A stretch of 7,105 nucleotides of DNA from Campylobacter concisus (GCA_018375265.1 JAHADO010000065.1:1-7105); one strand, 5' to 3'; numbered from the stretch's first letter, positions 1 through 6,682 are shown. Notes: a model not told the origin generated them from the sequence alone. Translations and numbers: made by a program.

Positions 1-156
1 AGTACCGAAAGTACCAAAGCCTATAAAGCTAATTGTATCGCCTTTTTCAAGAACCGCTTGGATTGTCTCCAAAGTAGCATCAACAACTTTTAGAGTATCT
101 TTTTTTGAAAGACCAGCCTTGTCGGCAACCGCTTGAATAAATTCAGCTTTTTTCAT
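1..156 (-). CDS. hup: HU family DNA-binding protein (partial, C-terminus outside window)
   Basis: HU is a small dimeric, histone-like nucleoid protein that binds and bends DNA with little sequence specificity. The 52 visible residues start MKKAEFIQAVADKAGLSKKD and run through VVDATLETIQAVLEKGD to ISFIGFGTFGT. This is the family's N-terminal helix-turn-helix dimerisation part followed by the first beta strands with the conserved GFGTF signature. HU proteins are about 90-100 residues, so roughly the second half, including the DNA-binding arm, lies beyond the left edge. The ATG at 154-156 is preceded on the minus strand by AAAAGGA about 6 nt away, which fixes the start. It points the same way as yaaA but is separated by 124 bp and probably has its own promoter. 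HU versus the related IHF cannot be fully settled from half a protein, but the sequence reads as HU. Confidence 0.93.
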   Translation of the reverse strand, partial: MKKAEFIQAVADKAGLSKKDTLKVVDATLETIQAVLEKGDTISFIGFGTFGT

Positions 157-161
157 GAACC

Positions 162-169
162 ATCCTTTT
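162..169 (-). promoter_or_regulatory. Ribosome binding site of hup
   Basis: The minus strand reads AAAAGGAT just upstream of the HU start codon. The purine-rich AAGGA core sits at standard Shine-Dalgarno distance. Confidence 0.6.
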
Positions 170-185
170 AAGAAGTTATGCGGCA

Positions 186-191
186 ATTCTA
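186..191 (-). promoter_or_regulatory. Candidate -10 box for hup
   Basis: The minus strand carries TAGAAT, one mismatch from TATAAT, about 30 nt before the HU start codon. Upstream of it lie long T and A runs (about 200-245). This fits the Campylobacter vegetative promoter style, which has a -10 box and T-rich periodic upstream DNA but no conserved -35. In DNA this AT-rich a single near-match is weak evidence. Confidence 0.35.
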
Positions 192-280
192 CACTCTTTT
201 AAAAAAAAATACAATACTTTTTCCCTAAATTTAGCTCTTTTTTTGCATTTTTTTAGTAAAAAAGACCAAAATTTGAACTT

Positions 281-1027
281 TTACTCACAAATTTCAAACG
301 TAAGCTCGTTTTTTAGCCCTATCTTTTTCATATCTACAAGCTTTAAATTTTCAAAATTTAAACCCATTAGCTCATCTTTGTTTGTCACTTTAGCATTTGC
401 GATCTGGCGCAAAACCTCACCTCTATAAGCTTTTGCATGGTGGCTTAGTATCTTTTTGTTTTTTAAAAAGCAAAATGTCGTAAATTCTTTCTTTATCACA
501 TAAAATTTCTCATAAAATTTAGCTCTAAGATCTAAAATTTCATCATTTTCTAAAAAGCTATCGACGGCCTTGCTAAAATTTTGCTCATAAAATTTACAAA
601 TATCAAAGCCAGCTAGCTTTTCGCCTTGCTTTAGTTTATACTCTGCTATCTCATCTTTTGCCAAAATAGGACCAAATAAATTTGAAAATATCAAAACATT
701 ATTATCTATATATTTTTGAGCCTCAACGCTTAGTCCGCGGTAGTTTAGGTGCTTATAGGCAACGCCGTCATATCTTAAGATAGCTTTTATACTGCCTTTT
801 TTAGATAGACTTTCTCGCAGCTGTTTGCTATCTTCAAGCTCTTTTAGTCCAAAAAGCTTTTTTATCTCGTCTAAATTTGCGCTTTTTAAAAACTCATCAT
901 ATTTATTTAAAATTTCAGCCCTTTTGCTAAAAAGCATGGGAAATATCAAATTTTTGCCATCAAATTTATCACTTGTGTTTAGAGAAATTTTGCTTTCGCT
1001 TGGTGAGAAGAGGATTTTTAACGCCAT
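281..1027 (-). CDS. yaaA: Peroxide stress protein YaaA (DUF328/UPF0246 family)
   Basis: YaaA is a cytosolic protein that in E. coli is induced by peroxide, lowers free iron and protects DNA from Fenton damage. Here it has 248 residues, close to the usual ~250. Family blocks are visible in order. KILFSPSESK at residues 4-13 corresponds to the N-terminal KILxSPAK motif. RYDGVAYKHLNY is at 85-96. The block at 114-138 starts FSNLFGPILAKDEIAEY and matches the SGLYGxLRPxDxIxPY region. HHAKAYRGEVLR at 196-207 matches the C-terminal AKxARG motif. The ATG at 1025-1027 follows a minus-strand AGGAAAG ribosome site, and a -10 box lies at 1063-1068. It is divergent from flgL. No clear intrinsic terminator follows it, only AT-rich sequence before hup. 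The family is clear; the physiological role is carried over from E. coli. Confidence 0.9.
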   Translation of the reverse strand: MALKILFSPSESKISLNTSDKFDGKNLIFPMLFSKRAEILNKYDEFLKSANLDEIKKLFGLKELEDSKQLRESLSKKGSIKAILRYDGVAYKHLNYRGLSVEAQKYIDNNVLIFSNLFGPILAKDEIAEYKLKQGEKLAGFDICKFYEQNFSKAVDSFLENDEILDLRAKFYEKFYVIKKEFTTFCFLKNKKILSHHAKAYRGEVLRQIANAKVTNKDELMGLNFENLKLVDMKKIGLKNELTFEICE

Positions 1028-1030
1028 TTT

Positions 1031-1037
1031 CTTTCCT
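1031..1037 (-). promoter_or_regulatory. Ribosome binding site of yaaA
   Basis: The minus strand reads AGGAAAG a few nucleotides before the ATG at 1027. This supports the chosen start over downstream alternatives. Confidence 0.55.
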
Positions 1038-1062
1038 ATTTTATATATGTAAATTTTGGCAG

Positions 1063-1068
1063 ATTATA
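1063..1068 (-). promoter_or_regulatory. yaaA: -10 box of the yaaA promoter
   Basis: The minus strand has a perfect TATAAT, directly preceded by TTG, with a T-rich and A-rich stretch upstream and no TTGACA-like -35. The predicted start of transcription is near 1056, giving a leader of about 30 nt that contains the ribosome site. It lies back to back with the flgL promoter signals, so the two genes share one control region. Confidence 0.6.
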
Positions 1069-1087
1069 CAATAAAACTTTTTTGCAC

Positions 1088-1114
1088 TAAAAAAAATCAA
1101 ATTTTCACCGATAT
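1088..1114 (+). promoter_or_regulatory. Candidate sigma28 (FliA) promoter upstream of flgL
   Basis: The string ACCGATAT at 1107-1114 matches the flagellar sigma28 -10 element (GCCGATAA in enterics, CGATAT-type in Campylobacter). TAAAAAAA at 1088-1095 sits exactly 11 nt upstream, the spacing of the enteric consensus TAAAGTTT-N11-GCCGATAA. The -10 part is distinctive in this AT-rich DNA; the -35 part is weak because A-runs are common. Its predicted start is near 1121, upstream of the sigma54 site's start. Confidence 0.45.
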
Positions 1115-1124
1115 ATCACAAAGC

Positions 1125-1138
1125 GGAATTATTCTTGC
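1125..1138 (+). promoter_or_regulatory. flgL: Sigma54 (RpoN) promoter of flgL
   Basis: GGAATTATTCTTGC carries the invariant GG and GC dinucleotides 12 bp apart (first G to first G), as in the consensus TGGCAC-N5-TTGCA. CTTGCTT at the -12 side matches the Campylobacter form. The predicted start is near 1150, leaving a leader of about 19 nt with the ribosome site. Middle and late hook genes in Campylobacter are RpoN/FlgR dependent, so the placement makes biological sense. Confidence 0.72.
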
Positions 1139-1157
1139 TTAGAGTTAATAAAAATTT

Positions 1158-1162
1158 AGGGA
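1158..1162 (+). promoter_or_regulatory. Ribosome binding site of flgL
   Basis: AGGGA lies 6 nt before the ATG at 1169 and fixes the flgL start. Confidence 0.6.
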
Positions 1163-1168
1163 AAAATT

Positions 1169-3484
1169 ATGAGAATTACAAATCAACTACGTTTTAGTCA
1201 GACTTTGCACGACTATCAAAAAAATATGGTTGGCGTAAATAAAAGCTACCAGCAGCTCTCAAACGGACTTAAAATACAAGATCCATACGACGGCGCTGCG
1301 GTTTATAACGATGCTATGAGGCTTGATTATGAAGCGACCACTCTCACTCAAGTGGCTGATGCTACTGGTAAGTCAGTAAATTTTGCAAAAAACACAGACA
1401 ATGCACTGAAAGAATTTGAAAAACAGCTTGAAAATTTTAAAACTAAAGTCGTTCAAGCAGCTAGCGACGTGCATAGCACAACCTCTCTTGAAGCTTTAGC
1501 AAACGACCTTCAGGGCATCAAAAACCACCTTGTAAATATCGCAAATACCTCTATAAATGGGCAGTTTTTATTCTCAGGTAGCGCCGTAGATACCAAGCCG
1601 ATAGATGGCTCAGGCAAATATCAAGGCAACCGCGACCATATGAAAACTTCAGCCGGTGCGCAGGTTGAGCTACCTTACAATATCCCAGGATTTGATCTAT
1701 TTTTAGGAAAAGATGGCGACTACAACAAAATTTTAACAACAAACGTGATGCTAGCTGATCAAACTAGAACTGACATCTCTTATGCGCCAAAATATCTTGA
1801 TGAAAATAGCAAGATAAAAAATATGATCGGTCTAAACTACGCAAGTGACTCAGTTGTGGGCAGTGATGGCTCTTATAAAGGTACTATCGAGCCTGATTTT
1901 GACTTTTTGGATACTTCAAATGTAAATTTCCCTGACACATACTTTTTCATGCAGGGCAAAAAGCCAGACGGCACGACATTTACTAGTAAATTTAAGATGA
2001 GTGCGGACACGTCAATGGCTGGTTTGATGGAGAAGATCGGTATGGAATTTGGCAACACAAAGACGACAAAAGTTGTCGATGTGAGCATAAATAACGACGG
2101 ACAATTTAATATAAAAGACCTTACAAAAGGCAATCAAACGATAGACTTTCACATGGTTGCAGCTACTTCTGTGGCGGCAAATCGTGGTGCGATAGCTCCA
2201 AACAATACTCTTGATACGATAAATTCGCTACAAAGCCTTGAAAATATGGCAAATGCTGTGCCAAAAACGGTTCATATAACTGAATTTACAAAGAGCAAAT
2301 ATCTTGATAAAGATGGAAATTTAACAAACGCATTTGACTATGACAAGGTTAGATTTGAGCGAAAGGATAATGAGCTAATCGCAAATTTACCTCAAGTAGC
2401 TAGAAGAACGGGCGAGTTTGCAACCGATCAGACAAAGCTAAGCGAGGTTTCTGGTACAAAAGAGAGTTACAATAGAAATTTATACCCAAAAGATGTTGAT
2501 GCAAGAAAGAGAGAGCTTTACAATATAGATAATCAAGAGATAGGTCTTCAAGTAAAATCAATAACTGGCACAATGTATGACATCAAAGTAAAAATGGGCG
2601 AAGCAGGTGGCGTAAATACTCCGGTGCAGTTTCAGATAACTTCAACAACTGCTGCTGGCATGGTATCCCCAACTAGAAATTTGACCGTCTATAACTCAGA
2701 TGAATTTGGCAGTTACAGAACCTATGCAAGCGACTTTACATATCGTCAGCTAATGGATATCGTAGCGATGGCTGCAAGCGATAATATCCCTGATCCTCAA
2801 AACGTAGAAAATGCAAATTTTGATACAGATATCGAAAAGGTAAGAAGAGATCAAAACTACAATGCCTATAAAGACGCTTTGTCAAAGACTAAAGGCGCAG
2901 TAGAGGTAAATTTGGATGATAAGGGTAGGATGGTGCTAACTGACAAGACAAAATCTGTCACAAATATAGAGCTAACCATGTATGATGCGAAAAATGGAGA
3001 TATATTTGACGGAGATAGCACTGGCATGAACACAGCCGGCGCTGCAAGTCACCCTCAAGGCAAGGGCTCAGTATTTAGCTTTAACGAAAATAACGCTTTA
3101 ACTATCGATGAGCCAAGCACAAGCGTCTTTCAAGACCTTGATGATATGATATTTGCCGTTAGAAACGGCTACTATAGAGCAGATGCTAACAATCACGATC
3201 CACGAAATACCGGCATGCAAGGCGCTTTAAAAAGGCTGGATCACTTGATAGATCACGCAAATAAAGAGCTTACAAAGATAGGCTCTCAAACAAAGCTTCT
3301 AACTGCGACAAATCAGCGTGCAGAGGTCATGAAAGTAAATGTGCTAACTGTTAAAAATGACGTCATAGACGCAGACTATGCAGAGTCATATCTTAAATTT
3401 ACACAGCTTTCACTCTCATATCAAGCTACTCTACAAGCAAGCGCTAAGATAAATCAACTAAGCTTGCTAAACTACCTAAACTAA
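1169..3484 (+). CDS. flgL: Flagellar hook-filament junction protein FlgL (HAP3), long Campylobacter form
   Basis: FlgL is exported by the flagellar type III apparatus and, with FlgK, joins the hook to the flagellin filament. Residues 1 to about 145 form the conserved flagellin-like D0/D1 region: MRITNQLRFSQTLHDYQ, then SYQQLSNGLKIQDPYDGAA, then the coiled block ending NTSINGQFLFSGS. Residues from about 657 form the returning D1/D0 helices, including DADYAESYLKFTQLSLSYQA and the end LSLLNYLN, typical of FlgL rather than FlaA. The 771 residues compare with about 317 in E. coli. The extra ~500 residues form a surface-exposed insert, and C. jejuni FlgL (also called FlaD) is similarly long. No signal peptide is seen, as expected for type III export. 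It is expressed from sigma54 and possibly sigma28 signals, and ends at a strong terminator before ftsK. Confidence 0.94.
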   Translation: MRITNQLRFSQTLHDYQKNMVGVNKSYQQLSNGLKIQDPYDGAAVYNDAMRLDYEATTLTQVADATGKSVNFAKNTDNALKEFEKQLENFKTKVVQAASDVHSTTSLEALANDLQGIKNHLVNIANTSINGQFLFSGSAVDTKPIDGSGKYQGNRDHMKTSAGAQVELPYNIPGFDLFLGKDGDYNKILTTNVMLADQTRTDISYAPKYLDENSKIKNMIGLNYASDSVVGSDGSYKGTIEPDFDFLDTSNVNFPDTYFFMQGKKPDGTTFTSKFKMSADTSMAGLMEKIGMEFGNTKTTKVVDVSINNDGQFNIKDLTKGNQTIDFHMVAATSVAANRGAIAPNNTLDTINSLQSLENMANAVPKTVHITEFTKSKYLDKDGNLTNAFDYDKVRFERKDNELIANLPQVARRTGEFATDQTKLSEVSGTKESYNRNLYPKDVDARKRELYNIDNQEIGLQVKSITGTMYDIKVKMGEAGGVNTPVQFQITSTTAAGMVSPTRNLTVYNSDEFGSYRTYASDFTYRQLMDIVAMAASDNIPDPQNVENANFDTDIEKVRRDQNYNAYKDALSKTKGAVEVNLDDKGRMVLTDKTKSVTNIELTMYDAKNGDIFDGDSTGMNTAGAASHPQGKGSVFSFNENNALTIDEPSTSVFQDLDDMIFAVRNGYYRADANNHDPRNTGMQGALKRLDHLIDHANKELTKIGSQTKLLTATNQRAEVMKVNVLTVKNDVIDADYAESYLKFTQLSLSYQATLQASAKINQLSLLNYLN

Positions 3485-3490
3485 AATGAT

Positions 3491-3520
3491 AAATCAGCAG
3501 GCCTAGCTTGCTGATTTTTT
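3491..3520 (+). terminator. Intrinsic terminator of flgL
   Basis: A perfect 9-bp stem, AAATCAGCA (3491-3499) against TGCTGATTT (3509-3517), with a 9-nt loop, runs into six T residues. It starts 7 nt after the flgL stop codon and separates flgL from the ftsK promoter. Confidence 0.88.
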
Positions 3521-3538
3521 AAAAATTAAACTCAAGCG

Positions 3539-3547
3539 TGCTATAAT
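3539..3547 (+). promoter_or_regulatory. ftsK: Extended -10 promoter of ftsK
   Basis: TGCTATAAT is a perfect extended -10 element (TGn followed by TATAAT). It lies just after the flgL terminator. The predicted start of transcription is near 3554, leaving about 20 nt before the proposed start codon at 3574. That short leader supports an ftsK start close to 3574. Confidence 0.7.
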
Positions 3548-3560
3548 AAGCCTTTTTAAC

Positions 3561-3567
3561 AAAAGGA
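3561..3567 (+). promoter_or_regulatory. Ribosome binding site deciding the ftsK start
   Basis: AAAAGGA is a good Shine-Dalgarno sequence. Six nucleotides on, in the ftsK frame, comes ATT at 3574, with TTA at 3577. No ATG, GTG or TTG follows in that frame until 3835. Confidence 0.6.
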
Positions 3568-3573
3568 TCTAAA

Positions 3574-5721
3574 ATTTTAAGACATATATTATTTACTATT
3601 TTTGTTTGTTTTTTTATATATTTTGGCATCGCTACGGCTGCTCCGACTGCTGATTTTGTAGGCTCACTTGGACAAAGCCTTGGCGTTTTTAATATTAAAT
3701 ATTTTGGCCTTATAGCCTATGTTTATCCATTTTTACTTATCATTCTGGGCTATTTTGTATATAAAAATTTTAAGAAATTTGACTTTGATTTTGCCCAGTT
3801 TGTAGTTGGGATTTTTCTATTTTTTATCGCATTTTTGATGTTTCAAGCGCTAAGTTCTTCTGGGAAAAATAGCGGCGTGATAGGTGGCTTTATAGTCTCA
3901 GCGCTAAAAGAAGTCATCGGCGCTATCGGCACTGCGGTTGCTATACTTATGATATTTATCATCTCGCTTGGACTTGCTTTTAGAGAAAATTTTATTATCG
4001 TTTTAAGAAAGGCTTTCGTAGATAAAGAGCCAAATGGCTATGAAGAAAAAAGCAGAAGTGTAAAAGAGGTAAGGGCAAGGCAGATACCAAAGATAGAGCG
4101 CAAAAAGCCAAAAGCCGACGAGATAAAAGAAGAAGAGCTTATAGACGCTCAGGTGCTAAATGATGATGAGCCAAATTTAGATAGTGAACCAGAACCAGAG
4201 ATGGAGCCGGCACAAGAGAGCAGACCTGCAACCATAGGCGGGGTTGAAATTTTAAACGAAGTGGCTGAAAACAAAAAACTTCTTGATCAGATAGAGCGCG
4301 GCAAGGTCGAAAAGCCAAAAGACTTTGTCTTGCCGCCACTTAAATTTCTAAACGACCCTCCAAAGCGCTCGCACAATATAAATGAGGCAGAAATTGACCA
4401 GCAAATTTCAAATTTACTCGATAAACTGCGTAAATTTAAGATAGATGGCGATGTGGTGCGAACTTATACTGGCCCTATCGTCACGACATTTGAGTTTCGC
4501 CCAGCCCCACACATCAAAGTGAGTAAAATTCTTACTTTACAAGATGATCTAGCGATGGCGCTAAAGGCTCAAACTATCCGTATCCAAGCGCCGATCCCTG
4601 GCAAAGACGTCGTTGGCATCGAGGTGCCAAATCAAAATTTAGAGACGATCTATCTAAAAGAAATTTTAGAGAGTGAAGTCTTTAAAAACGCGAGTAGTCC
4701 GCTAACCATGGCTCTTGGTAAAGATATTGTTGGTGCTCCTTTTGTGACTGACCTTAAAAAGCTCCCACATTTACTAATTGCAGGTACAACGGGATCAGGC
4801 AAGAGTGTGGGTATAAATGCGATGCTTTTAAGCCTGCTTTATAGAAATAGCCCACAAACTTTGCGCCTAATGATGATCGATCCAAAGATGCTTGAGTTTA
4901 GCATATATAACGACATCCCACATCTTTTGACGCCTGTTATCACAGAGGCTAAAAAGGCGATCACAGCGCTTTCAAACATGGTCGCTGAGATGGAGCGAAG
5001 ATATAAGATAATGAGCCAAACTCGCACAAAAAATATAGAGAGCTACAACGAAAAGATGAAGAGCGAGGGCGGCGAGCAGTTCCCATATATAGTCGTGATC
5101 ATCGATGAGCTAGCCGATCTTATGATGACTAGCGGCAAGGACGTGGAGCTTTATATAGGCCGTCTAGCGCAGATGGCAAGGGCTAGTGGCATACACTTGA
5201 TAGTGGCGACCCAGCGTCCAAGTGTCGATGTCGTGACTGGCCTTATAAAGGCAAATTTACCAAGTAGGATAAGCTATAGAGTAGGGCAGAGGATCGATAG
5301 TAAGGTTATCCTTGATCAAATGGGAGCTGAAAGCTTGCTAGGACGAGGAGATATGCTATTTACGCCTCCTGGAAGCCCTGGTGTGATCAGGCTTCATGCG
5401 CCATTTGCGAGTGAAAAAGAGATCGAGACGATAGTAAATTTCTTAAAAGAGCAACAAGATGTGATCTATGACGAAAAATTTCTAGCAGAAGAGGGCTCTA
5501 GCGCAGGCTCGGCTGCTGGAGTATTAGGCGAAGATGAGCTTGATGAGCTATACGAAGAGGCAAAAGAGATCATCTTAAGCGAGCAAAAAACATCGATCAG
5601 CTACCTACAAAGACGCTTAAAAATAGGCTACAACAAAGCTGCAAATATAATCGAGCAAATGGAAAAAATGGGCGTTTTAAGTCCTGTAAACGCAAAGGGC
5701 CAAAGGGATATTTTAGTTTAA
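3574..5721 (+). CDS. ftsK: DNA translocase FtsK, probable AUU start
   Basis: FtsK is a septal membrane-anchored hexameric ATPase that pumps DNA toward the dif site and activates Xer recombination. From the ATT at 3574 the protein has 715 residues. Four N-terminal membrane segments lie at about 5-23, 47-69, 75-95 and 110-135. An acidic, Pro- and Lys-rich linker with an EPEPEMEPAQE stretch follows to about 255. The alpha domain is at about 267-370. The RecA-like beta domain has Walker A GTTGSGKS at 404-411 and Walker B VVIIDELADL with D511 and E512. A winged-helix gamma domain is at about 654-715. A canonical start exists only at TTG 3835 or ATG 3838, which would remove the first two membrane segments and part of the third. 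The reading frame is open from 3550, has FtsK character, and carries a promoter and ribosome site at the right place. I therefore extended the gene upstream. The flgL-ftsK order matches C. jejuni. Function is certain; the exact start is not. Confidence 0.9.
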   Translation: MLRHILFTIFVCFFIYFGIATAAPTADFVGSLGQSLGVFNIKYFGLIAYVYPFLLIILGYFVYKNFKKFDFDFAQFVVGIFLFFIAFLMFQALSSSGKNSGVIGGFIVSALKEVIGAIGTAVAILMIFIISLGLAFRENFIIVLRKAFVDKEPNGYEEKSRSVKEVRARQIPKIERKKPKADEIKEEELIDAQVLNDDEPNLDSEPEPEMEPAQESRPATIGGVEILNEVAENKKLLDQIERGKVEKPKDFVLPPLKFLNDPPKRSHNINEAEIDQQISNLLDKLRKFKIDGDVVRTYTGPIVTTFEFRPAPHIKVSKILTLQDDLAMALKAQTIRIQAPIPGKDVVGIEVPNQNLETIYLKEILESEVFKNASSPLTMALGKDIVGAPFVTDLKKLPHLLIAGTTGSGKSVGINAMLLSLLYRNSPQTLRLMMIDPKMLEFSIYNDIPHLLTPVITEAKKAITALSNMVAEMERRYKIMSQTRTKNIESYNEKMKSEGGEQFPYIVVIIDELADLMMTSGKDVELYIGRLAQMARASGIHLIVATQRPSVDVVTGLIKANLPSRISYRVGQRIDSKVILDQMGAESLLGRGDMLFTPPGSPGVIRLHAPFASEKEIETIVNFLKEQQDVIYDEKFLAEEGSSAGSAAGVLGEDELDELYEEAKEIILSEQKTSISYLQRRLKIGYNKAANIIEQMEKMGVLSPVNAKGQRDILV

Positions 5722-5742
5722 AAATGGCTTGGCTACTGAAAG

Positions 5743-5772
5743 GTATTCAAATTTATGAATAAATTTGAATAC
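5743..5772. repeat. 13-bp perfect inverted repeat after ftsK
   Basis: GTATTCAAATTTA (5743-5755) and TAAATTTGAATAC (5760-5772) are exact reverse complements around a TGAA loop. The repeat starts 21 nt after the ftsK stop. It could act as a transcript-end hairpin for ftsK, but no T-run follows on the plus strand; the next bases are TGCGCTGC. Other possibilities are a protein-binding palindrome or a scar of the lost mobile element. The function is unknown. Confidence 0.6.
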
Positions 5773-5813
5773 TGCGCTGCTTAGCAATGACTCTATAATA
5801 TTGTTAGCTATAA

Positions 5814-6458
5814 AATATCTTTAAACTAGGCATCAAGCTGGAGCTAATAAATAAAAATCCTTGTGATTTTATCGAGCTTCCAAAATTTGACAATAAAAGA
5901 TATTTTGATTACTCAATAGCCATTCAAAAACGCTTTATTAAAGCTATTTGTGAAAATACCGACCCAAGCTCTGATATATTTTTTTTCTTACTTCACGGCA
6001 GGCGTAAAAATGAAGTATTAAGCCTTAAATTTAGTGATATAAATTTTAAAACAAGAACTTATACTATCCCCTTTAAAATCAATAAGGCTAAAAGAGATAT
6101 GATCTATAAGATGAGCGATGAGCTATATTCTAGGCTATATAAAAGGTATATAGTAGCCAAAGAGCAAAAACGTCTAAATGATTATGTATTTATCAATCCT
6201 ATGACTGATGATAAATTTAAAGATTTACGTAAAAGCTGGGCTTCGCTTCTTAAAAGAAATAATCTTCCAAAGATAAGATTACATGATATTAGGTATTTAA
6301 TAGGCACATACTCAATTAATTATCTTAAAATTCCTATTGAGCAAGTATCATTTACATTAGGGCATACAAATATAATTACTACTCAAAAATATATTACTGC
6401 AAACATCAAAAAATCTCAAGAAACTATCGAAATTTTACTAAATTCAATTTCAGATTAA
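5814..6458 (+). pseudogene. Tyrosine integrase, 5'-truncated remnant (catalytic domain only)
   Basis: The frame is open from just after a stop at 5811-5813 and encodes about 214 residues ending NSISD. It starts inside the end of a core-binding domain (KLGIKLELINKNPCDF) and continues through a full catalytic domain. LLHGRRKNEVLSLKFSDI holds the first catalytic Arg (codon 6003), and a Lys-rich beta-hairpin (FKINKAKRD) follows. LHDIRYLIG gives the HxxR pair (codons 6282 and 6291). LGHTNIITTQKY gives the second His (6363) and the Tyr nucleophile (6390). Phage and island integrases are usually 330-400 residues, so about 150 or more N-terminal residues, including the arm-binding part, are missing. 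The first ATG is at 6099, after the first catalytic Arg, so a product from there would be inactive. No ribosome site or promoter is evident. The gene ends 47 bp from the tRNA-fMet 3' end, the classic position of an island integrase. I read it as the relic of a lost element. Confidence 0.82.
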
Positions 6459-6470
6459 TTTAAGCGTTTT

Positions 6471-6501
6471 AAAAAGTGGCTCGGAGTGCCGATAAAATCG
6501 G
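6471..6501 (-). terminator. Weak candidate terminator of the tRNA operon
   Basis: Downstream of tRNA-fMet on the minus strand are two small, mutually exclusive hairpins. One is CCGAT-TTT-ATCGG (plus 6489-6501). The other is TCGG-CACT-CCGA (plus 6481-6492), followed after five bases by five T residues (plus A-run 6471-6475). Both stems are short, so termination here is only plausible. Confidence 0.3.
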
Positions 6502-6505
6502 TGTT

Positions 6506-6580
<75 letters not shown>

Positions 6581-6607
6581 ATAAGAGTTGTTTGGGATTT
6601 TTAAAAG

Positions 6608-6682
6608 TGGATGGGGTAAGAGGATTCGAACCTCTGAATGACTGGACCAAAACCAGTTGCCTTACCGCTTGGCGATACCCCA
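6608..6682 (-). tRNA. tRNA-Gln (UUG)
   Basis: The minus strand gives a complete 75-nt cloverleaf. The acceptor stem is TGGGGTA/TACCCCA, with discriminator T and an encoded CCA (plus TGG at 6608-6610). The D stem is GCC/GGC. The anticodon arm is ACTGG-TTTTGGT-CCAGT with anticodon TTG, and the T arm is AGAGG-TTCGAAT-CCTCT. It is the first gene of a two-tRNA unit with tRNA-fMet, driven by the promoter at 6701-6729. Confidence 0.96.

Noticed and set aside
225..234. CTAAATTTAG palindrome between yaaA and hup
   Set aside because: A 10-bp AT-rich palindrome is expected by chance in this composition, and no regulator motif is evident.
243..428. Plus-strand frame of 61 codons over the 3' end of yaaA
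   Set aside because: It is a Phe/Ser-rich shadow on the opposite strand of a well-supported gene, without coding signals.
825..1052. Plus-strand frame of 75 codons over the 5' end of yaaA
   Set aside because: It is a Ser/Phe-rich antisense shadow of yaaA with no independent support.
1873..2133. Minus-strand frame within flgL
   Set aside because: It is antisense to a clear flgL coding region and its product resembles no family.
4139..4339. Minus-strand frame within ftsK
   Set aside because: It is antisense to the repetitive acidic linker of FtsK. The biased composition of that linker opens the frame.
5724..5762. Tiny frame MAWLLKGIQIYE after ftsK
   Set aside because: Twelve codons with no ribosome site, ending inside the palindrome. 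Chance is the better explanation.
5743..5772. Palindrome as a dif or att core matching the tRNA T-loop (shared TTCAAAT)
   Set aside because: The match to tRNA-fMet is only 7 bp of AT-rich sequence, and the 4-nt centre is shorter than the 6-8 bp usual for tyrosine recombinase cores. I cannot support an attachment site.
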